Assembly: GCA_030762175.1 (NCBI GenBank)
Contig: CM060833.1
Span: 166,507,001 to 166,571,000 of the forward strand
Reading direction: 5' to 3'
Length of the DNA: 64,000 nt
Origin: Metallyticus violacea
Lineage: Eukaryota > Arthropoda > Insecta > Mantodea > Metallyticidae
This document shows, one piece after another, positions 33,684 through 45,839 of the stretch (positions are counted from its first letter, which is position 1; every line of letters begins with the position of its first letter). The translations under genes and the position numbers were made by a program. Under the pieces are notes generated by a model that was not told where the DNA came from, did not search any database, and saw nothing but the letters and a program-made list of their open reading frames with translations.

Positions 33684-35700
33684 CCGTGGTATGTATGTAA
33701 AATGTTCTGGTATTGATCTATTGATCTAAATGCGCGGCGAATCATTTTAATGTTTATTAAGCAAATTAGTCTTCCGACTCATGAACACATAGCGCAATTC
33801 AGCTGATGATGGTGATTTCAATGCTAGATGAGGCGAGAATAATTTACTATTTCGTTGTTATTTTATCTTTGTATGATTAATAACTCCAAGTGCATGCGCA
33901 ATAATTAGGATGCAGGGAGATTTTTCTAGTTGCCAAATATTTTTGGCAGCTTTCTTGGATTTTGCACCCTGAATACTGAGCTCTTGCCATTTCAAAGCGG
34001 AGTACCGGAAATAAGATATTTAATCACTACAGCTTCTGGTTCTACACTACAGCTACAAATGTTCCTAGGAAATAATTTAATGAAAAGAATTATTTGCATG
34101 AACGAGCATGCGCTCGGGACCGAGTGGAGAAAAATTGGGGCCAAAGAATTATAATAGCGAGCATGATAAGCAGCAACAATATTAACCGCGCCTTTTATAA
34201 GTCAGAAAGTTGGAGTGATGGTAGTCCTGTAGATTGCGTAAACACTGAAAACAAGAATTGAAGTGTACAGTCCGCCCTATGTGTCAACTGGAGCACGAGC
34301 TAAACCTACCTCAATGTACACTACAACCCTTTTATCCTCCCTCTCCTTCCTTTTCATTAATCGCAGATAAACTGGTCAATTTGCCACGATATATCTCACT
34401 CGATCAGAAAGCGGTGTTTATTTATACATTTTTAAACGCAAATTCTCAATGATTAATTATTTTTCTCAATAATTCCTTCTAGCCTTTGAAATTAATATTA
34501 CCCTTGCAAAGGAATTTAACGTTTTTAATGTTGGAATTTCTTGTTTATTGTAATTATAATTATCTAATAGCATACCTCTCTATGTCATTCAATTCTGTTT
34601 TATTTGGAGCCGACCTGTAGTTTAAATTTGTTGTAATTTGATGTTCCTTTTTTCTGCTAGCTTACCTTCCTTGGTGACTGTTCTTGTTGAATTGCTTAAT
34701 TGCTACAACACGCTCTGTTACCTTTATGAAACATATGGTTACAAAACTTTTTATTGCCTTCACAAAACTTAATAAAGGCGTAAATTACTTGCCTAGCTTT
34801 GCTCTGCAGCGTCTATCTTTTATTCTGCAACATGGTGACTGAATCAAGGACTGTCATGCGCTAGGCGACAGTGCTGATGACGTGATGCTCAACAACGTCC
34901 GCCTGTCTCCTATTCCGAGTTTTGTTGCCTTGAAGAATACTCAGCGAGGTACTTGAAATAAGTGCGTTTTCAAAGAAGTTGTACCAGATCTTCATCTAGT
35001 GTTTATTTAGAAAATGGTAATAATATAAAAGCCAAACATTTTTGAAAAGCAGAATGATTCTTTAACATTATTTGTTGTACTAGTAGAGGGCTAGGCGCTC
35101 TTGTTGGTTTTGTAGTATCAAGACAAGTGAACAAAAAAGTGACTGTCGCGGTTGCAAAATGTATAACTATAAAAAATGTAACATGCGAAAGCATTAATAC
35201 ATTGAATTTTCGCTCAGATCACGAAAAGATCACCTTGCTAAGTTCCAGGTTTGTAATTGACATACGTTCTTGAACACACCACCGATTTGTCAAGAAGACA
35301 GACAAATGAGGAAAACTAGCATAAGTCATGAAAGTGTGCAGATAATAAATTTGTAGAATAATTAGTAAGAAAAAAATCTCTTCACGATCGATAACACTTA
35401 AAGTGGAATTAAAACAACAACCGACTGCTGACAGCTAGCTCGTATGGGACTGCTGTGTTGCCACATAGCAGCAGCTAACAGCTGATAATGGGTGTACGCT
35501 TTACTTCCATAATTAATAAACTTATGCTAAAGTTTGTCATATAACGTTATGCAAATTGTTTGTGCCCTTTCGCATTTACTAAACCTTTACAATAGCATAT
35601 GTTTCTATTGTAGAAATGCTTTAGTTTTGCGCTTCAAACTCCAAAAGAAAAGAAAATACCAATGGATTGTGTTATACTATGACTTCGAGGTATAATATTA
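33684..35700. other. Unassigned sequence
   Basis: About 2 kb with short open frames only (e.g. 33930-34154, 34258-34452); none recognisable. Confidence 0.35.
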
Positions 35701-35739
35701 ATAATGATAAAAATAATAATAATGATGATGATGATGATG

Positions 35740-35808
<69 letters not shown>
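35701..35808 (+). repeat. Microsatellite (TGA)n(TAA)n
   Basis: Short GATs followed by about 75 bases of uninterrupted TAA. The isoleucine-rich frame across it is an artefact. Confidence 0.95.
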
Positions 35809-36117
35809 TCAAATTACGATATTAGAGGGGCTATTCCCAATAGCAAATCGCTTTCATCTTCCTCCTCCTCTCAGCTATGCTTAGAGAGATGATTTCATCC
35901 ACGCATTTATCTAGATCGCTTCACTCTCTCATGTTTTCGGACAATTCGTTTGCTGCGGGAGTCCGCGCTGCCCAGTTGGCTGGTACTATTTCCTGGCAAG
36001 GCATTCTACTTCTGCGATTGAAAATGTTTTATTGATTTCTTGTTACGTAACCCTTAACTTGAGCCCAGATTTTTTCAATTGGGTTAAAATGACAATAAAA
36101 AGGAGGAAGTTTTTTAA

Positions 36118-36384
36118 GTAGTGTTTAACGCCCGTTTTTACTACTGAGACATCACAGGCGGTGAACACTGATGATACATGAGATGAAATGATATATCGGA
36201 GAATTATTTTTTTAGGGAAGGAAGCGTTCCAGGCCTAAGTTTAGGGTACCTCCCCGGCATTTGCTATTTATAAGGACTGAGGAAAACGTGGAAAAAATCT
36301 CTGTCAGGGAGGAAGGTCCTGGTGGGGTTCGAACCCAGCTCCCGCTCAAGAGTCCGCACCTTAACGACCTCGGCCACTCGTGGC
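36118..36384 (-). repeat. SINE B, copy 7
   Basis: Reversed near-full-length copy, tail 'gtgtttaacgcccgttttta', head complement 'cgacctcggccactcgtggc'. Confidence 0.92.
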
Positions 36385-37379
36385 AGAGAACTCACCCTTG
36401 AAATCGTTTGTTCTGTGATGCATTACATTATGCAATTAACTGTTCAAAGCCTGTGTCAAACAACCGGCCGTACACAGTGTTTAGAATAAATAACATTGAG
36501 TTGTACGGCTGCTAGAAATCTTGCTTTCCCCCTTGCCCCTAACAAACAAATAGAATGAATGACGTGCCTTGTTGCGAGCAAATCATTAATTAATTTACAA
36601 ATCGGATAAAAAAGAACAAAGTGTAACGATGTGACGCTTGACCGCAAGAGAGGAACAAGAGTTAACAATAGCATCAAAAGATCAGCCATTTTGCCGCCAC
36701 AGCAACTTAGCCTAGCAACACGTACGACGTGATTGATCAGGGGGAAAAAGAAATAAAGAAAGATTAATCGCAGCTGGCAGTCTCGACATGCCCTTTAAGC
36801 CAACTTACAATCGATCAGAACGATTAATCAAATGGATATAATTACGAGGCATGTAATCGATTGGGTCGGCGAGCACGGAGATTTTAATTAAATGATTTGA
36901 TCAGTAATAGTGTTCGAGTGGAACAGGTAGCCGGAACCTTGGCCAGTTTCATTTGTTGCTTCCATGTTCATGGCCCCCTCAAGCATGGGCGGCCTTCGGG
37001 AGGGCTAGCCTACCTTCATTAGACGCATCGTTTCCATAGAGACGGTTAAATTACTCAGAGAGAGGACGAGTTATAACCTTATTTTTAATAATTCTATACC
37101 TTAGCGGCGATCTTCAAGTTGTAGACACGAAAGGAAATAAAATAACAAAACCAGAAAATTAAAGTTTTGCAAAATGAAAGGTTGCTATTGATTTTATACG
37201 CTATAAAAATAACACTAATATGGTTTAGATCCACTTGTCTCTCTATTTGTATCTGCAAATTGTTTCACTCATTATATGTAAGTATTTTACTTTCAAATAG
37301 CCCAATGTTGACTGAAGTGAAGCGCTGAAACATGAAGTTCTCTGTCGTACTCTGCTGAAGGGAGACAGACTCCATAAAA
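36385..37379. other. Unassigned, with a candidate regulatory cluster
   Basis: No gene recognised. At 36750-36910 there are two GATTAATC palindromes (36762-36769, 36822-36829), two ATCGAT sites, a TTAATTAA-like run and an E-box CAGCTG, in sequence that matches none of the repeats here. See findings. Confidence 0.3.
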
Positions 37380-37389
37380 TTACGTCATA

Positions 37390-37880
37390 TCTCGCACTCT
37401 ATTTTCCATTCCGCATCTTCGCCTCCATCCTATATGGCCGTGATGGCTTTAATACAGTTACAATATGTTCTTTCAGATATTCGGTGGACCTGGAATGTTA
37501 TATCTTATTTCTTTAGTGGTGGGAGGTATGCTTGTTTGAGTTCATACAAGAAAGTCGATGTTTCCTCCCACACAGCGGCGTCCATGCGTGTGCACAGAGC
37601 TATGTCAAGTAGAAGAATTTTGTCACATATTTGAGAGGGCGAACTTTTCAATAGCTTTCAAGTACTTTGGAGTTTACTGTTTTTCTACGAGACAGTAAAT
37701 CCATAAAATATTCCCTTCAGAGTCACAAAAAATGTGGCCACGACTTTACGGCTGAGGGTATATTCTTCATCTTTCCGTGTTTTGTCTTTTGGTCTCAGGT
37801 CTGAAGTGACGAATAGCCATGCTTTATTTCCCAATGTTGAACACCTTAAACCTCGTCATGATCAAGAACACGGTAGTTCT
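37390..37880 (-). mobile_element. Old mariner/Tc1-type transposase relic
   Basis: Minus-strand frames show 'MAIRHFRPETKRQ' and 'IFCDSEGNILWIY' (post-first-Asp and central FWDxxG-like blocks), then 'KILLLDIALCTRMDAA' (second-aspartate-like block). Related to the 6.1-6.7 kb relic. Heavily mutated. Confidence 0.5.
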
Positions 37881-40439
37881 TACATTATGGTCGTCAGGTT
37901 AGGTTAGTGTTACATTTTTTGACATTCTAACTGGTGGATACTTTTGTTGCAACTGCAGACAAAGATATCAAGTTAAACGGCAAGTTGTTTCGTAGTTATT
38001 CGCCAATTGTTCCACATAAGGATGTCAGCATATTCCATCGCTGCAGACGTAAATGCAGTTTGGCCTTCCGCAACACGGATGATCAATGACTTTTACCCGT
38101 GATGACCTCTTTTTGCCCAGCGATCATTTTTCTATACACGTATATAAACGCTTCTGAATGTTGAAGATAGCCTGCTTTTCCTTTTTGTTTATAACGCACA
38201 CCAGTTGGAGAATCCTTTTTGAAAGCTAATTGCATCACTGTCTCTTGGAGAAAAGAAATGAAAATATATTATATAATGTGCAAAGGTTCTAAGGTACTAA
38301 ACATTGTGTTTTTATAACATAAACAGGCGCAGAAAATACATTATTTATTGAATGTCTCTTGTACATTGAATCTATGACTACAATGAGTTCTTTGATTGTG
38401 TTTACCGCAGTTTCCAGCCGTAACTTCCCCGGTAAACACATCGCTCGCGTTTTGTCGTAGACTCTGCTGCTCTTTTCGGGTCGCCTGGTACACAAGAGGT
38501 GCCTTTTCTTCTGCTTGATTTGCATTGCATTTCTAGGTCCCCTTTTGTGTTATTATAAATACATATTATTATTATTATTATTATTATTATTATGAAGCTG
38601 TAAAAGAAAACCTCATAAAGCTAAGAAAGAGAGAGGAGCCAATACTTCTAAATATGCCCCTAAAAGAAAAGAAGTGGCAACTAATGTAATAGCAGTTACA
38701 TTACTGATGAATTATATTTCAAAGTTAGCTCTTTTAAACTTTACTTGTAAAAATTATTTAAAACAATAGGTCCATTCTTTGTAAAACACGATTCTTGAAA
38801 ATGTTTATTTGTTTTTATGCGTCTTATACTGATTTACACCTTTACTTTTTTACATAATCCATATTTTATCTGAATGTCATTTGTTATGGAGTTTTCGGTT
38901 TTAATTGTTTTTAGTACCGCTTTATTTCATAAATATTCCATGCATATACAGATTGCTTAAAAAAACCCAGTTTTTTCTTATAGACTTTTATATATTAACT
39001 TATTTATAACAAAAATGTGTTTTTAATATTTGAAAGATTACAGTAAAATTAAAAAAAAAACAATCAAAATGCCTGTACAATTGGCCACAGCTACGGTTTC
39101 AAATAAAACAACGTTTAGTTTTAATTCTATATAGAAATATTTATTTTCTTAAGTTCTTTCATTGCTAAAAATAAAAATTTAACAATTGCATTAACGGGAT
39201 TGAAACAAACAAAGCTACTCATATGGGTTATACGCCATCTTGCTGATTATCACTACATGACAGCAATTTAGGTAAGCGATCGCATCGCGGGGATGTTTTA
39301 TTTCGAAACGTGGTAATTTTATCCCAAGGCGATCGTCAAGTGTTTCTATGAAAATCTGTTTCGTTCATCTTTTATTCATGACCACGTGACGCAAAGGTGT
39401 AGCAGTGGAATACAAACGCGCAGAATTTGAGAAAATAATCGGTCTTGACCTAGATTTACCAAGTGGGAATGGAAATATGGTCTCCAAGACATCATTTACT
39501 TAATTTTGGATAAAAAAAAATTAGTAACATGACGAAAAAATCAAATGACTGAATTACTAAAACATATAGTAGGTAAAAAGAGGCAATTATGTAAAAATGA
39601 AGCATAAATGTTTGGTGTTGGAAGTTAAACAACCGAAAAAAATATTTTAGAGATAATATCACATTAACAATCCATAATGAATCAAATTTATTGTAGTCTA
39701 TAACTCCATTATTACCGCATTTTGACTTGAATTTTTATTCAAATGTATTTTAATGTGGATTTTAATCGAATATAAATTTCTATGGATAAATGCATTCAAT
39801 CTTTTAGCATTTCTGAACTTACACAGAGACAAGAATGCTTGTCTGATGAAACAATAAACTCCTATAAAAGTGAATGGTTACATTACGTACTGTGAACGCT
39901 GAAAATTAAAGACATCCAATACCACAGGAAAGATCATAAAATAAAAGGAATTTTATATTTAAGCTCATTAAAATATATGCACAACGAAAACTTTTATTTC
40001 GGGTGACTCCTTAGCAGTACATCATATGGGGGGGGGGTCGAGCTGTATGCTCTTAAGTAGTAGCTCATAAAACACGAGCTGTTCCACTGTCAAATCCCAC
40101 CGTGAAAAAACAACGGGTCTTTTACGTGGTCAAAGGCATTGTAATCTGCAATAGTATAAAGATGGAGACATTTTGAGAGAGTTCATGAACAAATTGAAAG
40201 TATAAAAACGAACAAAGAAACATCAGTTCTGAACACCAGAGCGAGAGAATAGTTTGATTGCAACTGAGACCGTGAAACAGAACATTCAGATTATCAGTGA
40301 CTGCAGATGAGACCCTTGATGAAACTGCATAGAAGTCGATTCGATAAGAGTCAAGGCTCTGAGTCAATAGTATCTAAGAAAGGAGAGTGTAGAACAGCTG
40401 GGTCCCAAGGCAGATGTCTGGTGATCATGCGCTCGCAGA
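37881..40439. other. Unassigned AT-rich sequence
   Basis: Includes an (ATT)n run at 38565-38593. The stretch 39662-39745 resembles the insert in mariner copy a. A nine-base G run lies near 40027. No gene supported. Confidence 0.35.
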
Positions 40440-40800
40440 CGATTTGTCATGCTCGTGAAGGTATTGCTTTCCTGCTCCGAATTATGACAGGAGACGAATC
40501 CTGAATGCAATGTTATGAACTGGAGAGTAAAAAACAAACAATGCCATGGAAGCATTCGTGTCTCCAATCAAGAAAAAACTCGTGAACTAGGCTTTTGCTG
40601 GAAAAATTACGTTGGTGATTTTTGGGATATTAATGAACCTAAAGTGGTGCACTTCCAAGAATAGGATCGCGCTGTGCTAGTGCGAGACGTAATTGAAGCT
40701 GCAATAAGTTCTAAACCCATGAGTAAGCTGTTTCACGACAACGCACGCCCTCATACTGCTGTGCATAGATTGATTATGAAGTGTAATTTATTACCTTCCA
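40440..40800 (+). mobile_element. Old mariner transposase relic (DD34D-type motifs)
   Basis: Plus-strand blocks in order: 'LLRIMTGDES' then a stop, 'YELESKKQTMPWKH', 'VGDFWDINEPKVVHFQE' and 'LFHDNARPHTAVHRL'. These are the first-aspartate motif, the SKxQxxxWKH block, the central FWD block and the second-aspartate motif. The third aspartate region is missing. The sequence is clearly different from M1 and closer to the HDNARPH type of mariner. Frame changes and stops throughout. Confidence 0.72.
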
Positions 40801-42349
40801 CCCTCCAAATAAATTAGAATTAACATATTAATTAATTTTATGTAACTTTTCTATTTTAATCATGCTTGTACTGTCATTTTGATTTTCCTGTAAATGTGTT
40901 GAAGTATTGTTTGCAAAATGTTATTCTCGTACCAGAGTGCAGAAATGCCCTAACCATAAAAACTTGATCTGGAAATTTTGGACAGGGAAGCCTGTTGCCT
41001 ATTGTAAACAGTATGTTTATATATGACCAAAGCGAACAGAAAACCTACCGCTATTACTTGGAGGAATTCTAAAGCAGGGTCTTAATTGATGTTTCTTTTG
41101 TAAATTGTCACAGAGTTTTGCTTTTATCATATTAGGTAAGGGCGAGCGTAATAAACATATGCCAGCTACGGGAGTGAAAAGACAAGGCAGTAACCTCTCG
41201 ATACCTGAGCTAACTGTATATGTGGATGACAGCCAATAAGAGAGATGAGAAGGACACTATGCGAGTCCAGTATCCAATAGAAGTTCTTAGATGGAATAAA
41301 ATATTCTAGATCTTTCTTAAGTCATATTTGGAAAGAATAAAGATAGCGTCGGAAAGAATGATTGACTTCAAGGTTTATTTAAGCCTATACTTTTGCGGGA
41401 TATACAGATCGTCAGTTGTTAGTTGTGAGTCAGTCCAAGCAATCAGTTGTTGCTCTATCAATATTAGTTGTCAGTTGCGTCAGTTATACTAAGAGAGTAA
41501 TCACACACAGTGTTATTATTTAGCCGTAGCAGTTTTATTGAATTTCTCAGAGTATTAGAGTGTATGAGTACCAGGGGTCATTTATGACTGTCATCGTCAT
41601 TGTTGTTATTATCGCTAAAGACCAGGTCGAGCAGACAAAATTCATCGTGTGTTGAATATCGTTGATCCTCATATTTGGTGCAAAAGTGATTTTAATAACA
41701 CAAGAAATTCCCCAAGTACTAACGGTGGCTCTTCAAGTGGAACAGACTCTGAGCAATAAATTGTGTTTTGTCTCTTAACACGACAAATCTTATTAATCCC
41801 CTTATTAATCTCCTTGAATCCTTCCCCGGTCGTCTCCGGATCATAAAAAATTCAGCAAAGATACAAGAGCTAGCCCAGGTAGTCAGCGGAAAATCACCGG
41901 AGAGGAAAGAAATAAAAATATCATACCTGAGATCTAAGATTCCATCAATTATGATAATCAATAAATTAAAATTCTTTCGAAATATTACCTCCACTCTTAC
42001 ATTTTATTTCCCCCAATTGCCGTATTTAATTACCGAAGTAGTTATACTAAATGATCTGAAATTTGAGATGCTGAAACATCCATAATACAGACAGGAGTAA
42101 TCATTATTGGATTGTACTTTATTTAAAACTTTGAAAGAGTATTTGCAGATGACAATGAATCAATGGAACAGTGCCAAACCACCCCAAAATGTCGATACTT
42201 TATTTTTTGAGTGCATCAGCAAACTTGAGTATTGGCGGATCAGATTTATCACAAATATCTCTTATAAATTATGTTATTTAAATAAATGAATTCATAATCG
42301 ATCTAACAATATCCATGCACCTCTATTTAAAAGAAAACAACCTTTCTGT
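40801..42349. other. Unassigned sequence
   Basis: An open frame at 41768-42085 (105 residues) overlaps another of 91 residues on the other strand. Neither is recognisable. Confidence 0.35.
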
Positions 42350-42641
42350 TGATTTGTTTTATTTACGGACGCTCTTTAACATCTCAGGTCATCAGCGTCC
42401 CATTCAAATCAGGGCGTGAAACGGCCGATAAATTTTGCTCAGAGGTCTCTTCTTTCAGGCTCGAGGTTCTTAATAGTGCCGTAAATGTACGACACGGGAC
42501 CCACGGTTTTACTTCCCTTCCGAAGAAGGCCATACTTAGCATTTTTACCCCCGAAAAAATCCATGGACCCTGGCCGGGTTTGAACCCACGATATTGGGTT
42601 TAGGAGGCAAGTATGGTTAACACAACACCACCAGGACCGAC
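42350..42641 (-). repeat. SINE A, copy 9
   Basis: Reversed full-length copy with intact acceptor stem complement (caggacc at 42632-42638) and B box complement 'gggtttgaaccc'. Confidence 0.92.
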
Positions 42642-43764
42642 ACAGTTTTTCTGAAAATGTGCAAAGCTGTTTGATGACAGATGTTGAGGTATTTCAAATA
42701 GTAGTTTAGGCCTCTCTTAATGCTGAAAGATGTTTAACCTTAGAAACCACATAAATATGTTCAATTTTATGTGTTGAAATCTTCTCAATTACTGGGGCTC
42801 AAAACGTTCTTGCAAGAAAATACGCAATAGAACTTTATTTATCCAAACTACGGCCGGTGTGTAAAATGTAACTAAGTAGGTTGTTCCTTACAGGTCAGGC
42901 TGTTACATCACACCAAAAATTAACTTTTCACCCGGTTATTTTCATGTCTTGCATAAGATTTACTCACACTGCTCCCTTATTCAGTCCACTTTATAATGGC
43001 TTGAAGTGTTTAAAAGTACCTCATTATACACCTCTTAAAGTGGAGGGCGTTTCTCCTTTTTCAAAGTGGAAAGGCGCCTTGCAATTTCTTCCATTTAGTG
43101 GCATTTAGTCGGAAGTGGTCGGAAACTGCCTGCACAGGCGATGCTGCAATGAAAAATAGCTTTAGAGAATTTCAGTAGTTTTCTTGGCTGTTTAGGGAAA
43201 ACAAATTATTGTGTATTACAAGCGGCTAAAAACTGGGTTTGACAATATATATATTTATAGAATGTGTGATTTGGTATGTAATGTCAACGAGCTAGCTAGT
43301 GTCACCTGATTGTCTAAGGTATACAATTAATTGCTCGAACTTTAGTTTTCTTATATAATCAATTATTAATAAGTAGTATCATATCTTGGGCGCTAAACAG
43401 AGAGATCTAACATTTCTTATGCTAAATTGTAATATCTTTTTAATATATGCTGCAGCTTTTGCATAGAATTTGAAGGCATTTAAATTGAAATCTTATTGTA
43501 TGCTTACACCATACGTTGCATTTATAGCCGGCCTTTGATCCCGTATATGCATACAGTGACCTCGGTATTATTGCAGTAGCGCACTAGCGGCGAATGACCA
43601 GCTCAAGGCTACGTTTATCAGCTGTGATATACTGTGTCAGTTGCTGCTTTCTGCTCTAGCTGTAAAGACTAGAGTTTGTCTTGTGCATCTCAAAGGTGAA
43701 AGTTTATTCAAGATATCTCTGTTGTATGTGAATTACATTAGATTATTCTTATTAGTCCATTAAA
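42642..43764. other. Unassigned sequence
   Basis: Nothing recognised except possible 5' non-coding sequence of the transposase relic that follows. Confidence 0.35.
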
Positions 43765-44290
43765 ATGCCTACCGAAAATTCACGCTTGAATAAAAGTTTT
43801 GTGTACGATACATACGTAAAAAACGAATCATCTGGACAGGTGTGTAGATAATTTCCGGAGAAATTTCTTGGTATTCCAGTAGAGAAACTGTTAGATGTCT
43901 GGTTAATAAATATAGGACAACGGGATTGTTAAAACTAAGAAGTGAAAAATTAATGTTCTAACGGAGGAAATTATTAACGAATTTGGTGTATCTTTCGAAC
44001 GCTCTCCGAGGAAGTCTCTAAGATGTGTGTATTTAAAAAATCTCTGTTCATAGAGATGCAAAAATTATAAAATTGAAACGCTACAGAGCGACTATAGTTC
44101 ATGAACAACCGCGTGAGTAAATTTCTGTTACTGGATTTTAAAAACTATCGTTGAGGATCCACATTTAATATTATCCGAAAATTTCAAGAATGTCTGAATG
44201 CAGAGGTACACCAATTTCAACACCATTTATAACACGGTTTAGTAGTCATTATGGTGCATGTTACTATCACATGTTGAGTAAGTAACGCGG
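43765..44290 (+). mobile_element. DUF4817-type transposase relic (distinct from M2)
   Basis: The ATG at 43765 starts 'MPTENSRLNKSFVYDTYVKN'. Across several frames one then reads 'FPGIPV'-like and 'RTTGLLKLRSEK' (helix-turn-helix linker), 'FERSPRKSLRCVYLK', 'LKRYRATIVHE' and 'VNFCYWILKTIVEDPHL'. This order matches the N-terminal half of the widespread insect transposases with a DUF4817/HTH head and 'SPRxSxRR...LRPYK...V' linker. The catalytic half is not visible; the SINE A at 44309 lies just downstream. Many frameshifts indicate an old copy. Confidence 0.6.
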
Positions 44291-44299
44291 GAGTTTTAG

Positions 44300-44619
44300 A
44301 ACGGAAAAGTCGGTCCTGCTGGTGTAGTGGTTACCATACTTGCCTCCTAAACCCAAGATCGCAGGTTCGAACCCGGTCAGGACCGATGGATTTTTTCGGG
44401 GCGTAAAAATTCTAAGTATGGCTAAGGGAAGTAAAGCCGCGGGTCCCGTGTCGTACATTTACGGTACGAAAAAGAACCTCAAGCCTGAAAGAGAGGCCTC
44501 TGAGCAAAATTTGTCGGCCGTTTCACGCCCTGAATTGAATGGGACGCTGATGACCTGAGCTGTTGAAGAGCGTCCATAAATAAATCATTCAAAAAAAAAA
44601 AAAAAAAAAAAACGGAAAA
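44300..44619 (+). repeat. SINE A, copy 10, full length with target-site duplication
   Basis: Head GGTCCTGCTGGTGTAGTGG with acceptor stem partner CAGGACC, B box GGTTCGAACCC, a body with a small deletion in 'ttccttcgga', and an A tail of about 20. The duplication aacggaaaa is at 44300-44308 and 44611-44619. Confidence 0.92.
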
Positions 44620-44872
44620 CCCCCAGTGCATTAGACAGTGTGCGAAGTACGCGATCCGCGGCCCGGCAATATAAGGCACGTTCTGTAGATAACTTACTAT
44701 ATTCTCATAAAAAGTTAATGTGTAATAATGTAGAATCTATTCTCTCATGTTGCAAATCGTTTCCTCATTTCAGTATTCATCTATCCTTCTCTTGATAGAG
44801 TCACTGCTTAAAAATAACAAATACAGTATAGGATAACATAAGGACCATGTTTATAGGCATACATAGAGTATT

Positions 44873-45548
44873 TAAAAAATAAACTGCTCTACACAATTTT
44901 TGCTGAATGAAAACTGTTAACATTTTCTGTTTCTTCACCACAAGGAATCTCTTAAACCACCCTTAGTTTTGTTTCAACGGGTTACAGTTTTTCAGAAATC
45001 GGCATTATAGAAAATAATAGTTTTTATTATTTGTTCATTGAGTAGATACATAAAATAAATATTCTGAGAGATTTAAACAAGAAAATAAATGGCTCACTTT
45101 GTAAACGAAATAGTAGGGCTAAGTGAGAGCATTGGACCAGGAAAAGTTGGTCACAATTTAGTTCCCGGAGAAAAAAAAAGTGAAATATGAACAATTGGTT
45201 TGTTTTTCTAATGTCTTTCTACTAAATTAGGCGTGATGAAGCAATTTGTTACTGCTCTGAATAAGAATAGTGAAAGTTTAAACTTTCTTGTTACAAAGTT
45301 ACTGAAGCTAAGATAGCAGCAGGTATTTTCGATGGGCCCCAGATTCGTGAGTTTATGCAGGATGAGACATTCCCTCAGTCGATGTCCGGTTAGAATAGTC
45401 AGCATGGTTGCATTACAAAAAAGTGATAGAAGACTTTCATGGCAACAAAAAATCTGAGAACTATAAACAAACTGTGGAGGAAAGGTTACAACATTTTAGA
45501 AATCTAGGGTATAGAATGAGTGTTAAAGTGCATTTTCTCAACAGCTAT
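44873..45548 (+). repeat. Repetitive insect ORF relic, copy X2
   Basis: On the plus strand it encodes 'GVMKQFVTALNKNSE', then (shifted) 'AAGIFDGPQIREFMQDETF', and near 45520 'RMSVKVHFLNSY', where a SINE B interrupts it. The order matches the repetitive insect protein mentioned for copy X1; both copies are collinear over about 620 bases in opposite orientation. Several stops make it non-functional. Confidence 0.6.
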
Positions 45549-45839
45549 ACCTCCACGGATGGCCGAGGTCGTTAAGACGCGGACTCGTGAGCGGGAGGTC
45601 TGGGTTAGAATACCGCCAGGACCGTCCTCCCTGACTGAGGTTTTTTCCAGGTTTTCCTCAGTCCACATTAATGGCAAATGCCGGGGAGGTACCCTAAACT
45701 TAGGCGTGGAACGTTTCCTATGTTAAAAAAAACCCTTTCCTATTACATCATTTCATCTCGTGTATCATCAGTGTTCACCACCTGTGATGTCTCAGTAGTA
45801 AAAACGGGCATTAAAAAAAAAAAAAAAAAAAAAAAAAAA
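45549..45839 (+). repeat. SINE B, copy 8, with long A tail
   Basis: Head CCACGGATGGCCGAGG and near-full body; the tail 'cagtagtaaaaacgggcatt' runs into 27 A residues (45813-45839). The A tail and low divergence suggest a recent insertion. It interrupts the repetitive ORF of copy X2. Confidence 0.92.

Noticed and set aside
35704..35892. Isoleucine-repeat open frame
   Set aside because: Direct translation of the TGA/TAA microsatellite.
42349..42603. Recurring 'LTSQVISVPFNSGRETADKF' protein-like sequence (also at 10.3, 11.1, 44.3 and 9.2 kb)
   Set aside because: It is the antisense translation of the SINE A body; it recurs because the SINE recurs.
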